Shown here: positions 1 through 8,393 of the stretch, one piece after another
Numbering within the stretch: the first letter of the stretch is position 1
Layout of the letters: each line of letters opens with the position of its first letter
Origin: Hyphomicrobiales bacterium
GTDB lineage: Bacteria > Pseudomonadota > Alphaproteobacteria > Rhizobiales > Rhizobiaceae
DNA length: 64,000 nucleotides
Reading direction: 5' to 3'
Assembly (NCBI GenBank): GCA_900467185.1
Contig: UBPA01000009.1
Location: forward strand, 62,001 to 126,000
Program-made: the position numbers and the translations under genes
The notes under the pieces: model-generated
The model's database searches: none
What the model was told of the DNA's origin: nothing
What the model saw: only the letters and a program-made list of their open reading frames with translations

Positions 1-10
1 GGCATCGGGC

Positions 11-742
11 ATGGCGCTTCTGGGCGTCCTTCTCCCGACCATACCCGCGCTTGCGCAGTCCCCAAAGATGCCGGAAACTCTCCAGACCCTCGCGCTGCTG
101 ACGGAGGAATATCCGCCCTTCGCCTTCACGCAGGACGGCGAGATCACAGGCTCCTCGGTCGATCAGGTTCGCCGCATCATGGCGGAAATCCATCCCGATT
201 ACACACTCGACATCGTCCCATGGGCCCGCGCGATCGCCACGGCGGAAACCGACCCCGCAACCTGCGTCTTTACGACGACACTGCTGCCGGAACGCATCAG
301 GCGCTTCAAATGGGTGTCACCCCTGAACATCGATACGCTCATGCTCGTCGGCCGCGCCGGCGGCAAAGCCCTCCCCCGCTCCGTCGAGGCCGCCAAGGCC
401 TTCACCGTCGCCGTCCACAAGGACGACCTGGGCGAGATCTTCGCGCGCGCGCAAGGGTTTCGGCATGTCGACACGGCCCCGAGCGTCGATCTCTCCCTGA
501 AGAAACTTCTAGCCGGCCGCGTCGATCTCGTGCTGTTGACCCGCAAGACATTCGACGACCTGCGCAAACAGGGCGAGCCGCTCGAAGGGATCCTCGACGT
601 GGAAACGTACCGCGCGGGCATCGCGTGCAACAAGGCCGTGCCCGACCGGCTGATCGCCGACATGCAGGCCGTGCTCGACCGGCTGATCGCGGACGGCACG
701 CAGGCCGAGATGGAGCGTCGCTACGCCAATTCGGCGAAATAG
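11..742 (+). CDS. Periplasmic solute-binding protein, family 3 type (5' end may be incomplete)
   Basis: 243 residues from this ATG. A hydrophobic segment (about residues 1-16) ending near Ala-Leu-Ala-Gln looks like a signal peptide, so the protein should be periplasmic. The rest has the pattern of extracellular solute-binding proteins (SBP_bac_3): an N-terminal strand with EYPPF and a C-terminal segment with a lone Cys (IACNKA) before the final helix. No permease or ATPase lies beside it in the window. The frame is open to the first base shown, so the true start and part of the signal peptide may lie upstream. The ligand cannot be told; some relatives bind amino acids, others act as orphan periplasmic sensors. 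Confidence 0.7.
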   Translation: MALLGVLLPTIPALAQSPKMPETLQTLALLTEEYPPFAFTQDGEITGSSVDQVRRIMAEIHPDYTLDIVPWARAIATAETDPATCVFTTTLLPERIRRFKWVSPLNIDTLMLVGRAGGKALPRSVEAAKAFTVAVHKDDLGEIFARAQGFRHVDTAPSVDLSLKKLLAGRVDLVLLTRKTFDDLRKQGEPLEGILDVETYRAGIACNKAVPDRLIADMQAVLDRLIADGTQAEMERRYANSAK

Positions 743-875
743 GTCCCTCCCGACGTCTCCGCCGCGCGAACCGGCTTGACACGGACGGCCCTGCGGGGTG
801 CAAGACATCGGCTGAACAGCATGCGCCGGCGAAAGCCGCCATGCACCCGAACCGGCGACCGACCCGAGACGAAAC

Positions 876-1592
876 ATGCTGATCTTTGCAGGACTGGGCA
901 ATCCGGGCCCGAAATATGCGGGAAACCGCCACAATATCGGCTTCATGGCCCTCGACGCGATCCATCACCGTCACGCCTTCTCGCCCTGGTCGAAGAAGTT
1001 CAAGGCCGAGATCGCAGAAGGCGACCTCGCGGGCGAGCGGGTGCTGCTGTTGAAGCCGCAGACCTTCATGAACCTGTCGGGCGAATCCGTCGGCGAGGCC
1101 ATGCGCTTCTACAAGGTTCCGGTGGGCGGCGTCGTTGCCATCTATGACGAACTGGATCTCGTGCCCGGCAAAGCCCGGCTGAAGACGGGCGGCGGCCATG
1201 GCGGCCACAACGGCATCAAGTCCATGGACGCCCATTGCGGCCGCGACTACCGTCGTCTGCGTCTCGGCATTGGCCATCCCGGCGCCAAGGAGCAGGTGGA
1301 ACGCCACGTTCTCGGCGACTTCGCCAAGGCCGACCGCATCTGGCTGGACCCATTGCTGGAAGCGCTCGCGGACAATGCGGACATGCTGGTCAAGGGCGAG
1401 GATTCGCAGCTGATGAACAAGCTCGCGCTCGCAACAGGCAGCCCGCCACCGGCCGAGCCGGTGCAAAAGGCAAAGCCCGCCGGCCAGTCACACATCCGCG
1501 CGGCGCGCAACCATGCCCAGCCCAAGATCCTGCCGACGACAGGACCGATGGCGGACATGCTGAAAAAGATGTTCGGCAACAAGGACGAATGA
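876..1592 (+). CDS. pth: Peptidyl-tRNA hydrolase
   Basis: Releases tRNA from peptidyl-tRNAs that drop off the ribosome; cytosolic and normally essential. The 238-residue protein opens with GLGNPG (residues 6-11), followed by the catalytic His19 in NRHNIGF, Asn in FMNLSG and the DELD acidic motif near residue 94. The globular domain ends near residue 190; a basic, Ala/Pro-rich tail of about 48 residues follows, longer than E. coli Pth (about 194 residues). A TTGACA at 776-781 could be a -35 box, but the -10 at the right distance (TGCAAG) is poor. The gene is monocistronic here; clpS converges on it. Confidence 0.95.
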   Translation: MLIFAGLGNPGPKYAGNRHNIGFMALDAIHHRHAFSPWSKKFKAEIAEGDLAGERVLLLKPQTFMNLSGESVGEAMRFYKVPVGGVVAIYDELDLVPGKARLKTGGGHGGHNGIKSMDAHCGRDYRRLRLGIGHPGAKEQVERHVLGDFAKADRIWLDPLLEALADNADMLVKGEDSQLMNKLALATGSPPPAEPVQKAKPAGQSHIRAARNHAQPKILPTTGPMADMLKKMFGNKDE

Positions 1593-1629
1593 TCCGCCCG
1601 AAACGGTCAAGGCCGCGCCGACGCGCCGA

Positions 1630-1938
1630 TCACTCCTCCGGCTCGGTCGTCAGCATCATCGGAAACCCGGCTTCCTTGGCAAGGTCCGTCGCCTCCTTGG
1701 CCTTCGTCTCCGCGATATCCCGCGCGCAGACGAGAAGCACGCAGGACCCCATCTTGTGGGCCGTCAGCATCATCCGGTAGCCGGTCTCCTCGCTCATCCG
1801 GAAGACGATCTTCAGCACCATGATGACGAAGTCACGCGGCGTGTAGTCGTCATTCAGAAGAATGACCTTGTAGAGCTTCGGCCGCTCGAGCTTCGGCTTG
1901 ATCACGGTCTTCGGCGTGGTGGTGGTATCATCGCTCAT
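1630..1938 (-). CDS. clpS: ATP-dependent Clp protease adaptor ClpS
   Basis: Delivers N-end-rule substrates to ClpAP. The 102-residue protein has the ClpS core: LLNDDYTP near residue 30, where the acidic residues contact the substrate amino terminus, and the AHKMGSC segment that forms the binding pocket. The start is the ATG at 1938 (MSDDTTTT); an in-frame TTG six bases upstream is less likely. No clpA is next to it. Rhizobia usually carry two clpS genes, one beside clpA and one apart, so this may be the second paralogue (ClpS2 type); that assignment is inference from context. Confidence 0.9.
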   Translation of the reverse strand: MSDDTTTTPKTVIKPKLERPKLYKVILLNDDYTPRDFVIMVLKIVFRMSEETGYRMMLTAHKMGSCVLLVCARDIAETKAKEATDLAKEAGFPMMLTTEPEE

Positions 1939-2031
1939 GGGCAAGTGCCTTCTGACGGAAAGGCCCGGGTGCAGGCATGCCGCTATATCACATCGGAAGC
2001 TGCCTGTTTCAAGCCCGGCACAGGGGCCACC

Positions 2032-2436
2032 TCACCCACCCGCCACGAGAAGCTGCGCCGGCAGACCGTGTCGTTCGGCTCTGGCCACCGCCTTGCGATC
2101 GAACGTTGCATATGTTCCTGCACCCATCTTCGCTCCCTCGTGGAGGATAATGGCATCGGGGAAATCACCGCCTGCCTCCAGAAACGAAAGACCGAGCGAG
2201 ACCGCATCCCGATCGACGGTTACCGTCTGCGTATCCCGGAGTGCTGTAATCGCCTGCCGCAACTCCGCCGTGGTGAACTGGTAGACACGCCTGAGAACCC
2301 AGCACATCTCGCACAGCGTCTGGTTCGTGACCACGACCTCGTTCTGACGGAAGAATGCCTCGGCGACGGGGCTCTCCTGAAGGTGATCCCGGGTCAGCAT
2401 GCGAACGAGAATGTTCGTATCGATGGTCGCCTTCAC
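2032..2436 (-). CDS. vapC: PIN-domain toxin, VapC type
   Basis: 134 residues with the PIN ribonuclease pattern: DTNIL at residues 6-10 supplies the first metal-binding Asp, a Glu lies in LCEMCWVL near residue 43, and FPDAI and TFDRKA supply the later acidic residues. Toxins of this family cleave RNA, often initiator tRNA or rRNA. It starts with GTG (GTGA overlaps the antitoxin TGA), so translation is probably coupled to the upstream antitoxin. The four acidic positions are present, so the toxin looks intact. The actual target is unknown. Confidence 0.85.
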   Translation of the reverse strand: MKATIDTNILVRMLTRDHLQESPVAEAFFRQNEVVVTNQTLCEMCWVLRRVYQFTTAELRQAITALRDTQTVTVDRDAVSLGLSFLEAGGDFPDAIILHEGAKMGAGTYATFDRKAVARAERHGLPAQLLVAGG

Positions 2437-2702
2437 GGTTTCGGCTCGCCTTGACCGATTTCGCCTGCATAGCCTGCAGCAATGGCCTCCTTGATCTCCT
2501 CAGACGTATGTGGCCGGTCGGCCTTGTGAGAAAACATGCCGAACAGGCTTTCGACCGGACGCGTTTTCGGAACCACATGCAGTGACGTGCGATGTCGCGG
2601 CATGACGTTGACATCCACCTCGTCACCGGGCCCAAGGCCCAGCGGCTCCAGTAGGTCTCTGTTCAGCACAATCCTTCCGTCGTCCGAGACTTTGAGGCGC
2701 AT
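2433..2702 (-). CDS. vapB: AbrB/SpoVT-fold antitoxin, VapB type
   Basis: 89 residues. The first half is a swapped-hairpin DNA-binding domain (DDGRIVLNRDLLEPLGLGPGD, residues 7-27), typical of AbrB/MazE/VapB antitoxins, which bind their own promoter and neutralise the toxin. The C-terminal 45 residues, with SLFGMFSHK, should wrap around the PIN toxin. ATG start with AAGGAC about 8 bases upstream. The gene overlaps vapC by 4 bases on the minus strand, between clpS and ychF, and forms a complete type II TA module. Confidence 0.85.
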   Translation of the reverse strand: MRLKVSDDGRIVLNRDLLEPLGLGPGDEVDVNVMPRHRTSLHVVPKTRPVESLFGMFSHKADRPHTSEEIKEAIAAGYAGEIGQGEPKP

Positions 2703-2856
2703 GATCCACCGTCCTTTCGTTGTCTCCGAATGCTACCACAGACCCCCCGCGCCACAAGTCTTGGCCGCGCGACTCCCGGCTCCACCCCTTGACCCCTTTG
2801 CCGCTTTCGCCCATAGGCACCGCATTGCAAAACGAGAAGAGACGGGTCGTTACGCC

Positions 2857-3960
2857 ATGGGTTTCAAATGCGGTATCGTCGGTCTGCCGAATGTCGGCAA
2901 GTCCACGCTGTTCAACGCGCTGACGAAGACGGCGCAGGCGCAGGCGGCCAATTATCCCTTCTGCACCATCGAGCCGAACACGGGTGAAGTCGCCGTGCCG
3001 GATCCGCGGATGCGCAAGCTGGCCGATATCGCCAAGTCCAAGGAACTCATCCCGACGCGCATCGCCTTCGTCGATATTGCCGGCCTCGTCCGCGGCGCAT
3101 CGAAGGGTGAAGGCCTCGGCAACCAGTTTCTCGCCAATATCCGCGAAGTCGATGCCGTGGTGCACGTGCTGCGCTGCTTCGAGGACGACGACATCACCCA
3201 TGTCGAGGGCAAGATCGACCCGGTCGCGGACGCCGATACGATCGAGACCGAGCTGATGCTCGCCGACCTCGAAAGCTTGGAGCGCCGCACGGAGCAGACC
3301 CGCAAGCGGGCGAGCGCGAAGGATAAGGACTCGGTCGCCGCCCTGCCGATCATGGATGCCTCGCTGAAGCTCCTCAACGAAGGCAAGCCGGTCCGCACGC
3401 TGCTGTCCACGTTGAATGCCGAGGAGCTTCTGATCCTGAAGGGTCTGAACCTCTTGACCTCGCACCCCGTCCTCTACGTCTGCAACGTCGCCGAGGCCGA
3501 TGCGGTCGAAGGCAATGCCCATACGCGCGCCGTCGAGGCGATGGCCAAGGCGCAGGGCGCGGAAACCGTGGTCATCTCCGCCGCCATCGAATCGGAAGTC
3601 GCACAGCTGCCGGAGGAAGAATCGCGGGAGTTCCTCGAAGCGCTCGGGCTGAGCGAAGCCGGTCTCGACCGTCTCATTCGCGCCGGCTACAAGCTGCTCG
3701 ACCTGATCACCTACTTCACGGTCGGCCCGAAGGAAACGCGCGCCTGGACCATCGAGCGCGGCACCAAGGCACCGGCTGCCGCCGGCGTCATCCATTCCGA
3801 TTTCGAACGCGGCTTCATTCGCGCCAACACCATCGCCTTCGACGACTACATTCAGTTCGGCGGCGAAAGCGGCGCGAAGGAAGCCGGCAAGGCGCGCGAC
3901 GAAGGCAAGGAATATGTCGTGCAGGACGGCGACGTCATTCACTTCCGCTTCAACACCTAA
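2857..3960 (+). CDS. ychF: Redox-regulated ribosome-associated ATPase YchF (OBG family)
   Basis: 367 residues, the usual YchF length. From the ATG at 2857: P-loop GLPNVGKST (residues 8-16), the DIAGLVRGASKGEG switch region near residue 70, N-V-A-E in place of the NKxD specificity motif (explaining the ATP preference of the family), and a C-terminal TGS domain (ITYFTVGPKE, then FERGFIRAN). YchF binds ribosomes and affects translation fidelity and stress responses. The frame is open upstream to 2536, but the family starts at MGFKCGIVG. A strong inverted repeat follows the stop. Confidence 0.95.
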   Translation: MGFKCGIVGLPNVGKSTLFNALTKTAQAQAANYPFCTIEPNTGEVAVPDPRMRKLADIAKSKELIPTRIAFVDIAGLVRGASKGEGLGNQFLANIREVDAVVHVLRCFEDDDITHVEGKIDPVADADTIETELMLADLESLERRTEQTRKRASAKDKDSVAALPIMDASLKLLNEGKPVRTLLSTLNAEELLILKGLNLLTSHPVLYVCNVAEADAVEGNAHTRAVEAMAKAQGAETVVISAAIESEVAQLPEEESREFLEALGLSEAGLDRLIRAGYKLLDLITYFTVGPKETRAWTIERGTKAPAAAGVIHSDFERGFIRANTIAFDDYIQFGGESGAKEAGKARDEGKEYVVQDGDVIHFRFNT

Positions 3961-3986
3961 TCGCTGACAAGCGGCGGCAGAAACAA

Positions 3987-4029
3987 AACGGCCTCAGGCA
4001 TCTCCTCTTCGGACATGCCTGAGGCCGTT
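3987..4029 (-). terminator. Perfect 15-bp inverted repeat between ychF and apt
   Basis: Arms at 3987-4001 and 4015-4029 are exact complements (AACGGCCTCAGGCAT) with a 13-base loop. Read on the minus strand, the hairpin is followed by TTGTTTCTG, so it best fits an intrinsic terminator for apt. On the plus strand it follows ychF by 26 bases without a T-run and could act as an mRNA 3' end. Confidence 0.8.
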
Positions 4030-4033
4030 CTCG

Positions 4034-4579
4034 TCAGTGACCGGAAAATTCGACCAGCGTGCGAACCTCGACGCCGAGCGCCTCGAGCTTCTTGCGTCCG
4101 CCGAGATCGGGAAGGTCGATGACGAAGCAGGCGGCGACGATGTCGGCGCCCATCTGTTTCAAAAGCTTGCAGGCGCCTTCCGCCGTGCCGCCAGTGGCGA
4201 TCAGATCGTCGATGACAATGACCTTCTCCCCCGGCGTGATGGCATCGCGGTGCATCTCCATCTCGTCCACGCCATATTCCAGGCTGTAGGCGATGCGCAC
4301 CGTATCATGCGGCAATTTACCCTTCTTGCGGATGGGCACGAACCCCGACGACAGCTGGTGCGCCACGGCACCACCGAGGATGAAACCGCGCGCCTCGATG
4401 CCGGCGACCTTATCGATCTTGGTGCCGGCGTAGGGGTGCACGAGTTCGTCGATCGACCGGCGGAATGCCCGGGGATTGCCGAGCAGCGTGGTGATGTCGC
4501 GAAAGAGAATGCCGGGCTTCGGGTAATTCTCGATGGTGCGGATGGCGGCGGCAAGTTCGCTCTGTAGGGAAGACGTCAT
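4034..4579 (-). CDS. apt: Adenine phosphoribosyltransferase
   Basis: Converts adenine and PRPP to AMP in purine salvage. 181 residues from ATG 4579 (MTSSLQSEL), matching Apt length. The PRPP-binding loop is [14 protein letters not shown] near residues 120-133, and the flexible-loop region has [12 protein letters not shown] at 4627 would add 16 residues that are unlike the family. It ends in a strong terminator hairpin. It works alongside the adenine deaminase gene at 42-43.7 kb, which opens the alternative, catabolic fate of adenine. Confidence 0.95.
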   Translation of the reverse strand: MTSSLQSELAAAIRTIENYPKPGILFRDITTLLGNPRAFRRSIDELVHPYAGTKIDKVAGIEARGFILGGAVAHQLSSGFVPIRKKGKLPHDTVRIAYSLEYGVDEMEMHRDAITPGEKVIVIDDLIATGGTAEGACKLLKQMGADIVAACFVIDLPDLGGRKKLEALGVEVRTLVEFSGH

Positions 4580-4719
4580 GGAAACGGAAGGCCTCGCAAA
4601 GGGTCTGTTACCGGCAGGTCTTAGCACCGGATCCGGCCGGTCCCTACTGCATTTTTCGGTAAAATCGCGTCTCGCAGGGGAACGGCCCGACCACTGGCCG
4701 GACCGTTCGAAGATGAGGA

Positions 4720-5196
4720 TCAGTCGGCCGCAGCAGGGCTCTTCTGCAGGTTTTCCTGCACCTTGCGCGCCACGGTCGGGTCGGATTGCGCCGCCGTGAT
4801 GATCGTCTTGTAGTCGTTCAGCGACATGCCGGGAGAGGTCTCCACGGCCTTGATCATCTGCTGATTGGCCTCGTTCTGCAGCTTCTGCTTGGCTGCGGCA
4901 TCGGTGGTGGTGCCGATCTTCTGGGTGTAATCCTGCCGCACCTTGTCCACCTGCAGATAGGCGACGGCAAAGGCCTTCAGCTTCTCGTCGGTGAGCGCCG
5001 CCTGCGGGATTTGCGCCTGGGGCGCGGCCTGAGAGGCTCCGGCCTGTGGCGTGCGCGGTTGGGTCGCCTGCGGCTCGGCCGCACCCTGCGCGAAGGCCGG
5101 CGACTGGACGACGAGGAGACCAAGGAGCGCGGCCGTCAGCGAAGCGACGGGGGTGGAGGCGGCCTTGGTCCGGAGCGTCGTGGGGCGGTTGTTCAT
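4720..5196 (-). CDS. Exported DUF4168 protein
   Basis: 158 residues. A signal peptide (residues 1-37, ending PAFAQG) is followed by a Gln/Ala/Pro-rich linker and a C-terminal helical DUF4168 domain (about residues 70-155) with the VAYLQVDKV and [10 protein letters not shown] segments typical of the family. Probably periplasmic. The function of DUF4168 is not established. The start ATG 5196 (MNNRPT) begins a proper signal peptide; longer in-frame starts run into the upstream regulatory region. Divergent from the DUF1059 gene. Confidence 0.75.
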   Translation of the reverse strand: MNNRPTTLRTKAASTPVASLTAALLGLLVVQSPAFAQGAAEPQATQPRTPQAGASQAAPQAQIPQAALTDEKLKAFAVAYLQVDKVRQDYTQKIGTTTDAAAKQKLQNEANQQMIKAVETSPGMSLNDYKTIITAAQSDPTVARKVQENLQKSPAAAD

Positions 5197-5305
5197 GAAG
5201 TGTCCTTCCGTGTTTCCGGGATGCAATGTGCGTCCGTTGCGTTTCTCAGCCCGCGCTCCTTCTGACCGGTTGACCCGGCGAGAATGTGACGAGACGCCGA
5301 TTTCC

Positions 5306-5331
5306 GGAACCATCCGTTCCTCTCGTGGGTT
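5306..5331 (+). promoter_or_regulatory. Possible RpoE2/EcfG-type general stress promoter
   Basis: GGAAC at 5306-5310, then 18 bases and GTT at 5329-5331, agrees with the GGAAC-N18/19-TT pattern described for Sinorhizobium RpoE2. It points at the DUF1059 gene 58 bases downstream. The complementary GTTCC at 5316-5320 makes an inverted GGAAC pair. Confidence 0.4.
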
Positions 5332-5388
5332 TGCCTCCGTCGTCCCGTTGTAAGCGCGAGGCGACAGGAGGAAACCAAGGAGGAAGAG

Positions 5389-5577
5389 ATGAGACTGTTT
5401 GAATGTGGCGCACTGGTACCGGGATGCGACTGGCACACCCGGGCCGACAACGATGCGGAAATCGTGAGGCGGACGGTCGAGCACCTGCGGCAGGCCCATG
5501 GCGAAGACGTGATCCGCGAGACCATGGTCGACAACATCAAGGCCCGCATAACAGACGAGACGACGAAGGCGGCCTGA
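5389..5577 (+). CDS. DUF1059 small protein
   Basis: 62 residues with the DUF1059 layout: MRLFECGALVPGCDW at the N-terminus, with two Cys eight residues apart, then a His (W-H-T-R), an acidic stretch, and a helical HLRQAHG segment. The paired Cys/His residues suggest a metal site, but no activity is established for the family. A strong Shine-Dalgarno sequence (AAGGAGG) lies about 8 bases upstream. It has its own promoter region, shared divergently with the DUF4168 gene, and may be stress-induced. Confidence 0.75.
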   Translation: MRLFECGALVPGCDWHTRADNDAEIVRRTVEHLRQAHGEDVIRETMVDNIKARITDETTKAA

Positions 5578-5631
5578 ACGGACAGGCATAGCCGCAGGCA
5601 TCCGGCCTGCGGCCAGCGTCCGTGTGTCTCA

Positions 5632-6903
5632 TCAGCGCGTTTGCGGCATGTCCGTCACCCGCGCGAGCAGACTGTCGCAGCTTTCGCGAAAACCGGAGGC
5701 GATCCAGGCCTCTTCGAGGTCGGCCAGCACGCCCCCCATGGCCGGCCCCGGTGCAATGCCGGCGGTGATCAGATCGGTGCCGCTCACGGGAAAGACGGGC
5801 TTCTGCCAGATCGATGCCCGATCGAGCAACCGCCCGAGACGCGCGACCATCGCCATCGCATCGCCGTCGCCCTCTGCCTTCTGACGTGCGGACGCTAGCG
5901 CGAGCTTCAGGCGGAACACGATGCCATTGGGCCCCTGCCGATACAGCATCCGGTCCAGCGCCGCCTCCGCCATGCCGTCCTTGATCGTCCCGGCCCCGGC
6001 AAACGCCTGCAGGGCAGCGCCGTCCGCGTTCGAGAACCGCAACCGCGCGGCCATGGCTTCCAGCCGCTCAGCGTCCGGGGGAACCATGGCGGCCAGCCGC
6101 AGCACGGGATCGACCGGCCATCCCAGAGCCTGCTCGGTTGCCACGAGACCGGGAATGGCGTCGATGCCCCATTTCTCGCTTTCGGGCAGGATCTCCGTGA
6201 GAACGCCGGATGTTCGCATCCACAGCAGTGCGCGGCCGGGATCCTTGGCGGACAGGAGCTTCTTCAGCTCCCCCCAGACCCGCTCCGCCGAGAGCGTCGC
6301 CAGCTTCGACTTGGCCTGTGCCGAGGCCCGCAGGCCATCCGCATCCGGCCGGAAGGCGCCGTACCAGGCGAAGAAGCGGAAGAAGCGGAGAATGCGCAGA
6401 TAGTCTTCCGCCACCCGTTCGGCCGCCGGGCCGATGAAACGGACCATGCCCCGCTCGATATCGGCGGCACCATCGACGAGGTCGATGACCTCGCCGGACG
6501 CCGTCGCGTAGAGCGCATTCATCGTCAGATCCCGCCGCGCCGCATCCGCCGCCCAGTCCGTTCCGAACGCCACTTCGGCGTGCCGGCCATCGGTGGAAAT
6601 GTCGCGACGCAGTGTCGTCACCTCGAAGGGTGTACCGTCCACGACCAGCGTGACGGTGCCGTGCGCGAGGCCCGTGGGCACCACCTTGATACCGGCGGCC
6701 GTCGCCCGCGACGTCACCACATCGGGCGTCAGCGTCGTCGCCAGATCGACATCGCTCACCGCTACACCCATCAGCGCGTTGCGGACCGCACCGCCGACGA
6801 CGCGAACCTCTCCACCGTCCGCATTCAGAAGATCGAAGACGCGACGAAGCGGCCGCGCCTGAAACCAGGGCTGATCGGCGACGGAGAGTGCGGCGGTCGT
6901 CAT
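5632..6903 (-). CDS. cca: CCA tRNA nucleotidyltransferase
   Basis: Class II nucleotidyltransferase of 423 residues that adds or repairs the 3' CCA of tRNA. Motifs: VGGAVRNALMG (residues 37-47), DVDLAT metal-binding acidic pair near residue 53, RRDLTMNAL near residue 125, and the GMVRFIG/RILRFFRFFAWYG segments. A poly(A)-polymerase role is possible in this family, but a dedicated alphaproteobacterial CCA enzyme is the simplest reading. It is the last gene of the DUF1285-Nudix-cca operon; its ATG overlaps the Nudix TGA by 4 bases. Confidence 0.92.
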   Translation of the reverse strand: MTTAALSVADQPWFQARPLRRVFDLLNADGGEVRVVGGAVRNALMGVAVSDVDLATTLTPDVVTSRATAAGIKVVPTGLAHGTVTLVVDGTPFEVTTLRRDISTDGRHAEVAFGTDWAADAARRDLTMNALYATASGEVIDLVDGAADIERGMVRFIGPAAERVAEDYLRILRFFRFFAWYGAFRPDADGLRASAQAKSKLATLSAERVWGELKKLLSAKDPGRALLWMRTSGVLTEILPESEKWGIDAIPGLVATEQALGWPVDPVLRLAAMVPPDAERLEAMAARLRFSNADGAALQAFAGAGTIKDGMAEAALDRMLYRQGPNGIVFRLKLALASARQKAEGDGDAMAMVARLGRLLDRASIWQKPVFPVSGTDLITAGIAPGPAMGGVLADLEEAWIASGFRESCDSLLARVTDMPQTR

Positions 6904-7541
6904 GCGTAAAGCCTTTCATACAGCATCCGGACGATGCCGGCCGTGATGCCCCAGATCCGATGCCCCTCATAGGGCATGGCGTAATAATGGCGCGTCGCGC
7001 CTTTCCACAGGCCGCTGTCGACGGTGTGGTTGTCGGGGTTCATCAGAAAGGACAGCGGCACCTCGAAGGAGGCCGCGACCTCTGCCGGGTTCAGGGACAG
7101 CGTGTAGCCGGGGCGCACGATGCCCAGTACCGGCGTGATCCGGAAACCGGAAAGCGCCATATAATGCGGCAACCGGGCCACCGGCTCGATGAAAGCGCGA
7201 TCGAGGCCGATCTCCTCCTCGGTTTCCCGCAGCGCTGCATCCTCGACCGAGCGGTCCCCGGGATCGACCGAGCCACCGGGAAAGGCGATCTGCCCGGAAT
7301 GCTTGCGCAGCGTCGCCGTCCGCTCGGTGAAGATCACCCGCGCATCGTTACCGTCGTCCACCACGGGCACCAGCACGGCGGCATCCTTCAGCGTCATGGT
7401 CTCGATGTAGGGCACGACATCCGGGTTGAGCAGGATGTCGGCATGGTCCCGCCAGGCGAGATCGACCGGGCCGCCGGTCTGCGATGCCGCGCGGCTCCGG
7501 AAGGCCGCGGCGGAAAAATCGGTGTCGATGGTATCCGTCAT
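6900..7541 (-). CDS. Nudix hydrolase, CoA diphosphatase type
   Basis: 213 residues from ATG 7541. The Nudix box runs from GGSVDPGD through RETEEEIG, with all catalytic Glu residues present. Just before it, FTERTATLRKHSGQIAFPGG matches the extra motif that marks CoA pyrophosphatases (NudL/Nudt7 type), which split CoA into 3'-phospho-AMP and phosphopantetheine. A GTG at 7565, directly after the DUF1285 stop, would add 8 residues and is an alternative start. It sits between DUF1285 and cca in a tight operon. Confidence 0.85.
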   Translation of the reverse strand: MTDTIDTDFSAAAFRSRAASQTGGPVDLAWRDHADILLNPDVVPYIETMTLKDAAVLVPVVDDGNDARVIFTERTATLRKHSGQIAFPGGSVDPGDRSVEDAALRETEEEIGLDRAFIEPVARLPHYMALSGFRITPVLGIVRPGYTLSLNPAEVAASFEVPLSFLMNPDNHTVDSGLWKGATRHYYAMPYEGHRIWGITAGIVRMLYERLYA

Positions 7542-7565
7542 GATAGCGTCATCGCCCGGCCGCAC

Positions 7566-8201
7566 TCATTCGGCAAGGGCCGCCAGCGTCTCCACCGGCA
7601 TCATCGGAAAGACGGCACCGCCGGAGCGCACGGCGAAGGTCGGCATGCCATCGATATCGATCTCCTCGCCAAGCGCTGCAAGATCGTACATCACCGCCCG
7701 CGACACCAGCGCCTCCAGCCGGCCCCGCACATGCAGGTAGGGCTTCATCTCGGCATGGTCCCCGGCGATCTCGAAGCGCAAGGGATGCTCCGGTCCCGCC
7801 TCCACCACATCCCCGACATTGGTGCGAAACGACAAAACCGGCCCGTCGTCGCCCTGCGTCACGGTCATCTCCACGGCAAGGAAAGGCGCATCCACAACAC
7901 GGATTCCGACCTTCTCCACCGGCGTGACCAGATAGGTCTTGCCGTCCTCGTCCTTGCGCAGAACGGTGGAGAACAGGCGGACGAGCGCCGGCCGGCCGAT
8001 GGGCGTGCCCATGTAGAACCAAGTCCCGTCGGCCCGGATCTCCATGTCCAGATCGCCGCAGAAAGGCGGGTTCCAGCGCTCCACCGGCGGGACGCCGCGC
8101 GGCGCGGCTCCCTCAATGGTCACGACCTGTCCGGCCGCGCGGGCGATCATCGCCGCAAGACCGGCAGCGTCGCTTTTGTCATCCGTTTTCGCAGCTGCCA
8201 T
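7566..8201 (-). CDS. DUF1285 family protein
   Basis: 211 residues. The central and C-terminal parts carry the DUF1285 signature: ERWNPPFCGDLDMEIRADGT (about residues 41-60), GTPIGR, and LHVRGRLEALVSRAVMYDL near residue 175. No signal peptide or membrane segment, so cytosolic. Function unknown. It is the first gene of the operon with the CoA diphosphatase and cca, and is divergent from moxR across a compact promoter region. The frame remains open far upstream, but ATG 8201 gives the expected family length. Confidence 0.8.
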   Translation of the reverse strand: MAAAKTDDKSDAAGLAAMIARAAGQVVTIEGAAPRGVPPVERWNPPFCGDLDMEIRADGTWFYMGTPIGRPALVRLFSTVLRKDEDGKTYLVTPVEKVGIRVVDAPFLAVEMTVTQGDDGPVLSFRTNVGDVVEAGPEHPLRFEIAGDHAEMKPYLHVRGRLEALVSRAVMYDLAALGEEIDIDGMPTFAVRSGGAVFPMMPVETLAALAE

Positions 8202-8252
8202 CGTTCCGTCCCGTTTGCCCGTGATCGTGCGTTTTATCAGAATGCGCTTCAC

Positions 8253-8281
8253 GAGATAGTGCGCCTCGCATAGCTTGTCAG
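8253..8281 (-). promoter_or_regulatory. Predicted promoter of the DUF1285-Nudix-cca operon
   Basis: Minus-strand CTGACA (8281-8276), exact 17-base spacer, TATCTC (8258-8253). The start of transcription would fall near 8246, about 45 bases before the DUF1285 ATG. Its -35 box overlaps that of the divergent moxR promoter. Confidence 0.55.
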
Positions 8282-8302
8282 CCTGAAGGTGATAGCTAGT
8301 TT
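8275..8302 (+). promoter_or_regulatory. Predicted promoter of the moxR operon
   Basis: TTGTCA (8275-8280), 16-base spacer, TAGTTT (8297-8302). Its -35 occupies the same bases as the divergent minus-strand -35 (8276-8281), so polymerase could hardly occupy both promoters at once. Confidence 0.5.
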
Positions 8303-8393
8303 GAAACGGAACACGGAACAGGCGCGGATGCGATTCGAAATTCCCGTTCGGATCAGGGTCGTATCGGGCGCCGGACGAGCGGAGAGTTAAGCG

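Noticed and set aside
776-804. TTGACA promoter for pth
   Set aside because: The -35 is perfect but the -10 at 17 bases (TGCAAG) is too poor to list as a promoter.
402-1466. Long minus-strand frame over the solute-binding protein and pth
   Set aside because: It is antisense to well-supported genes, shows high-GC shadow composition (Arg/Ala/Gly/His) and no family motif.
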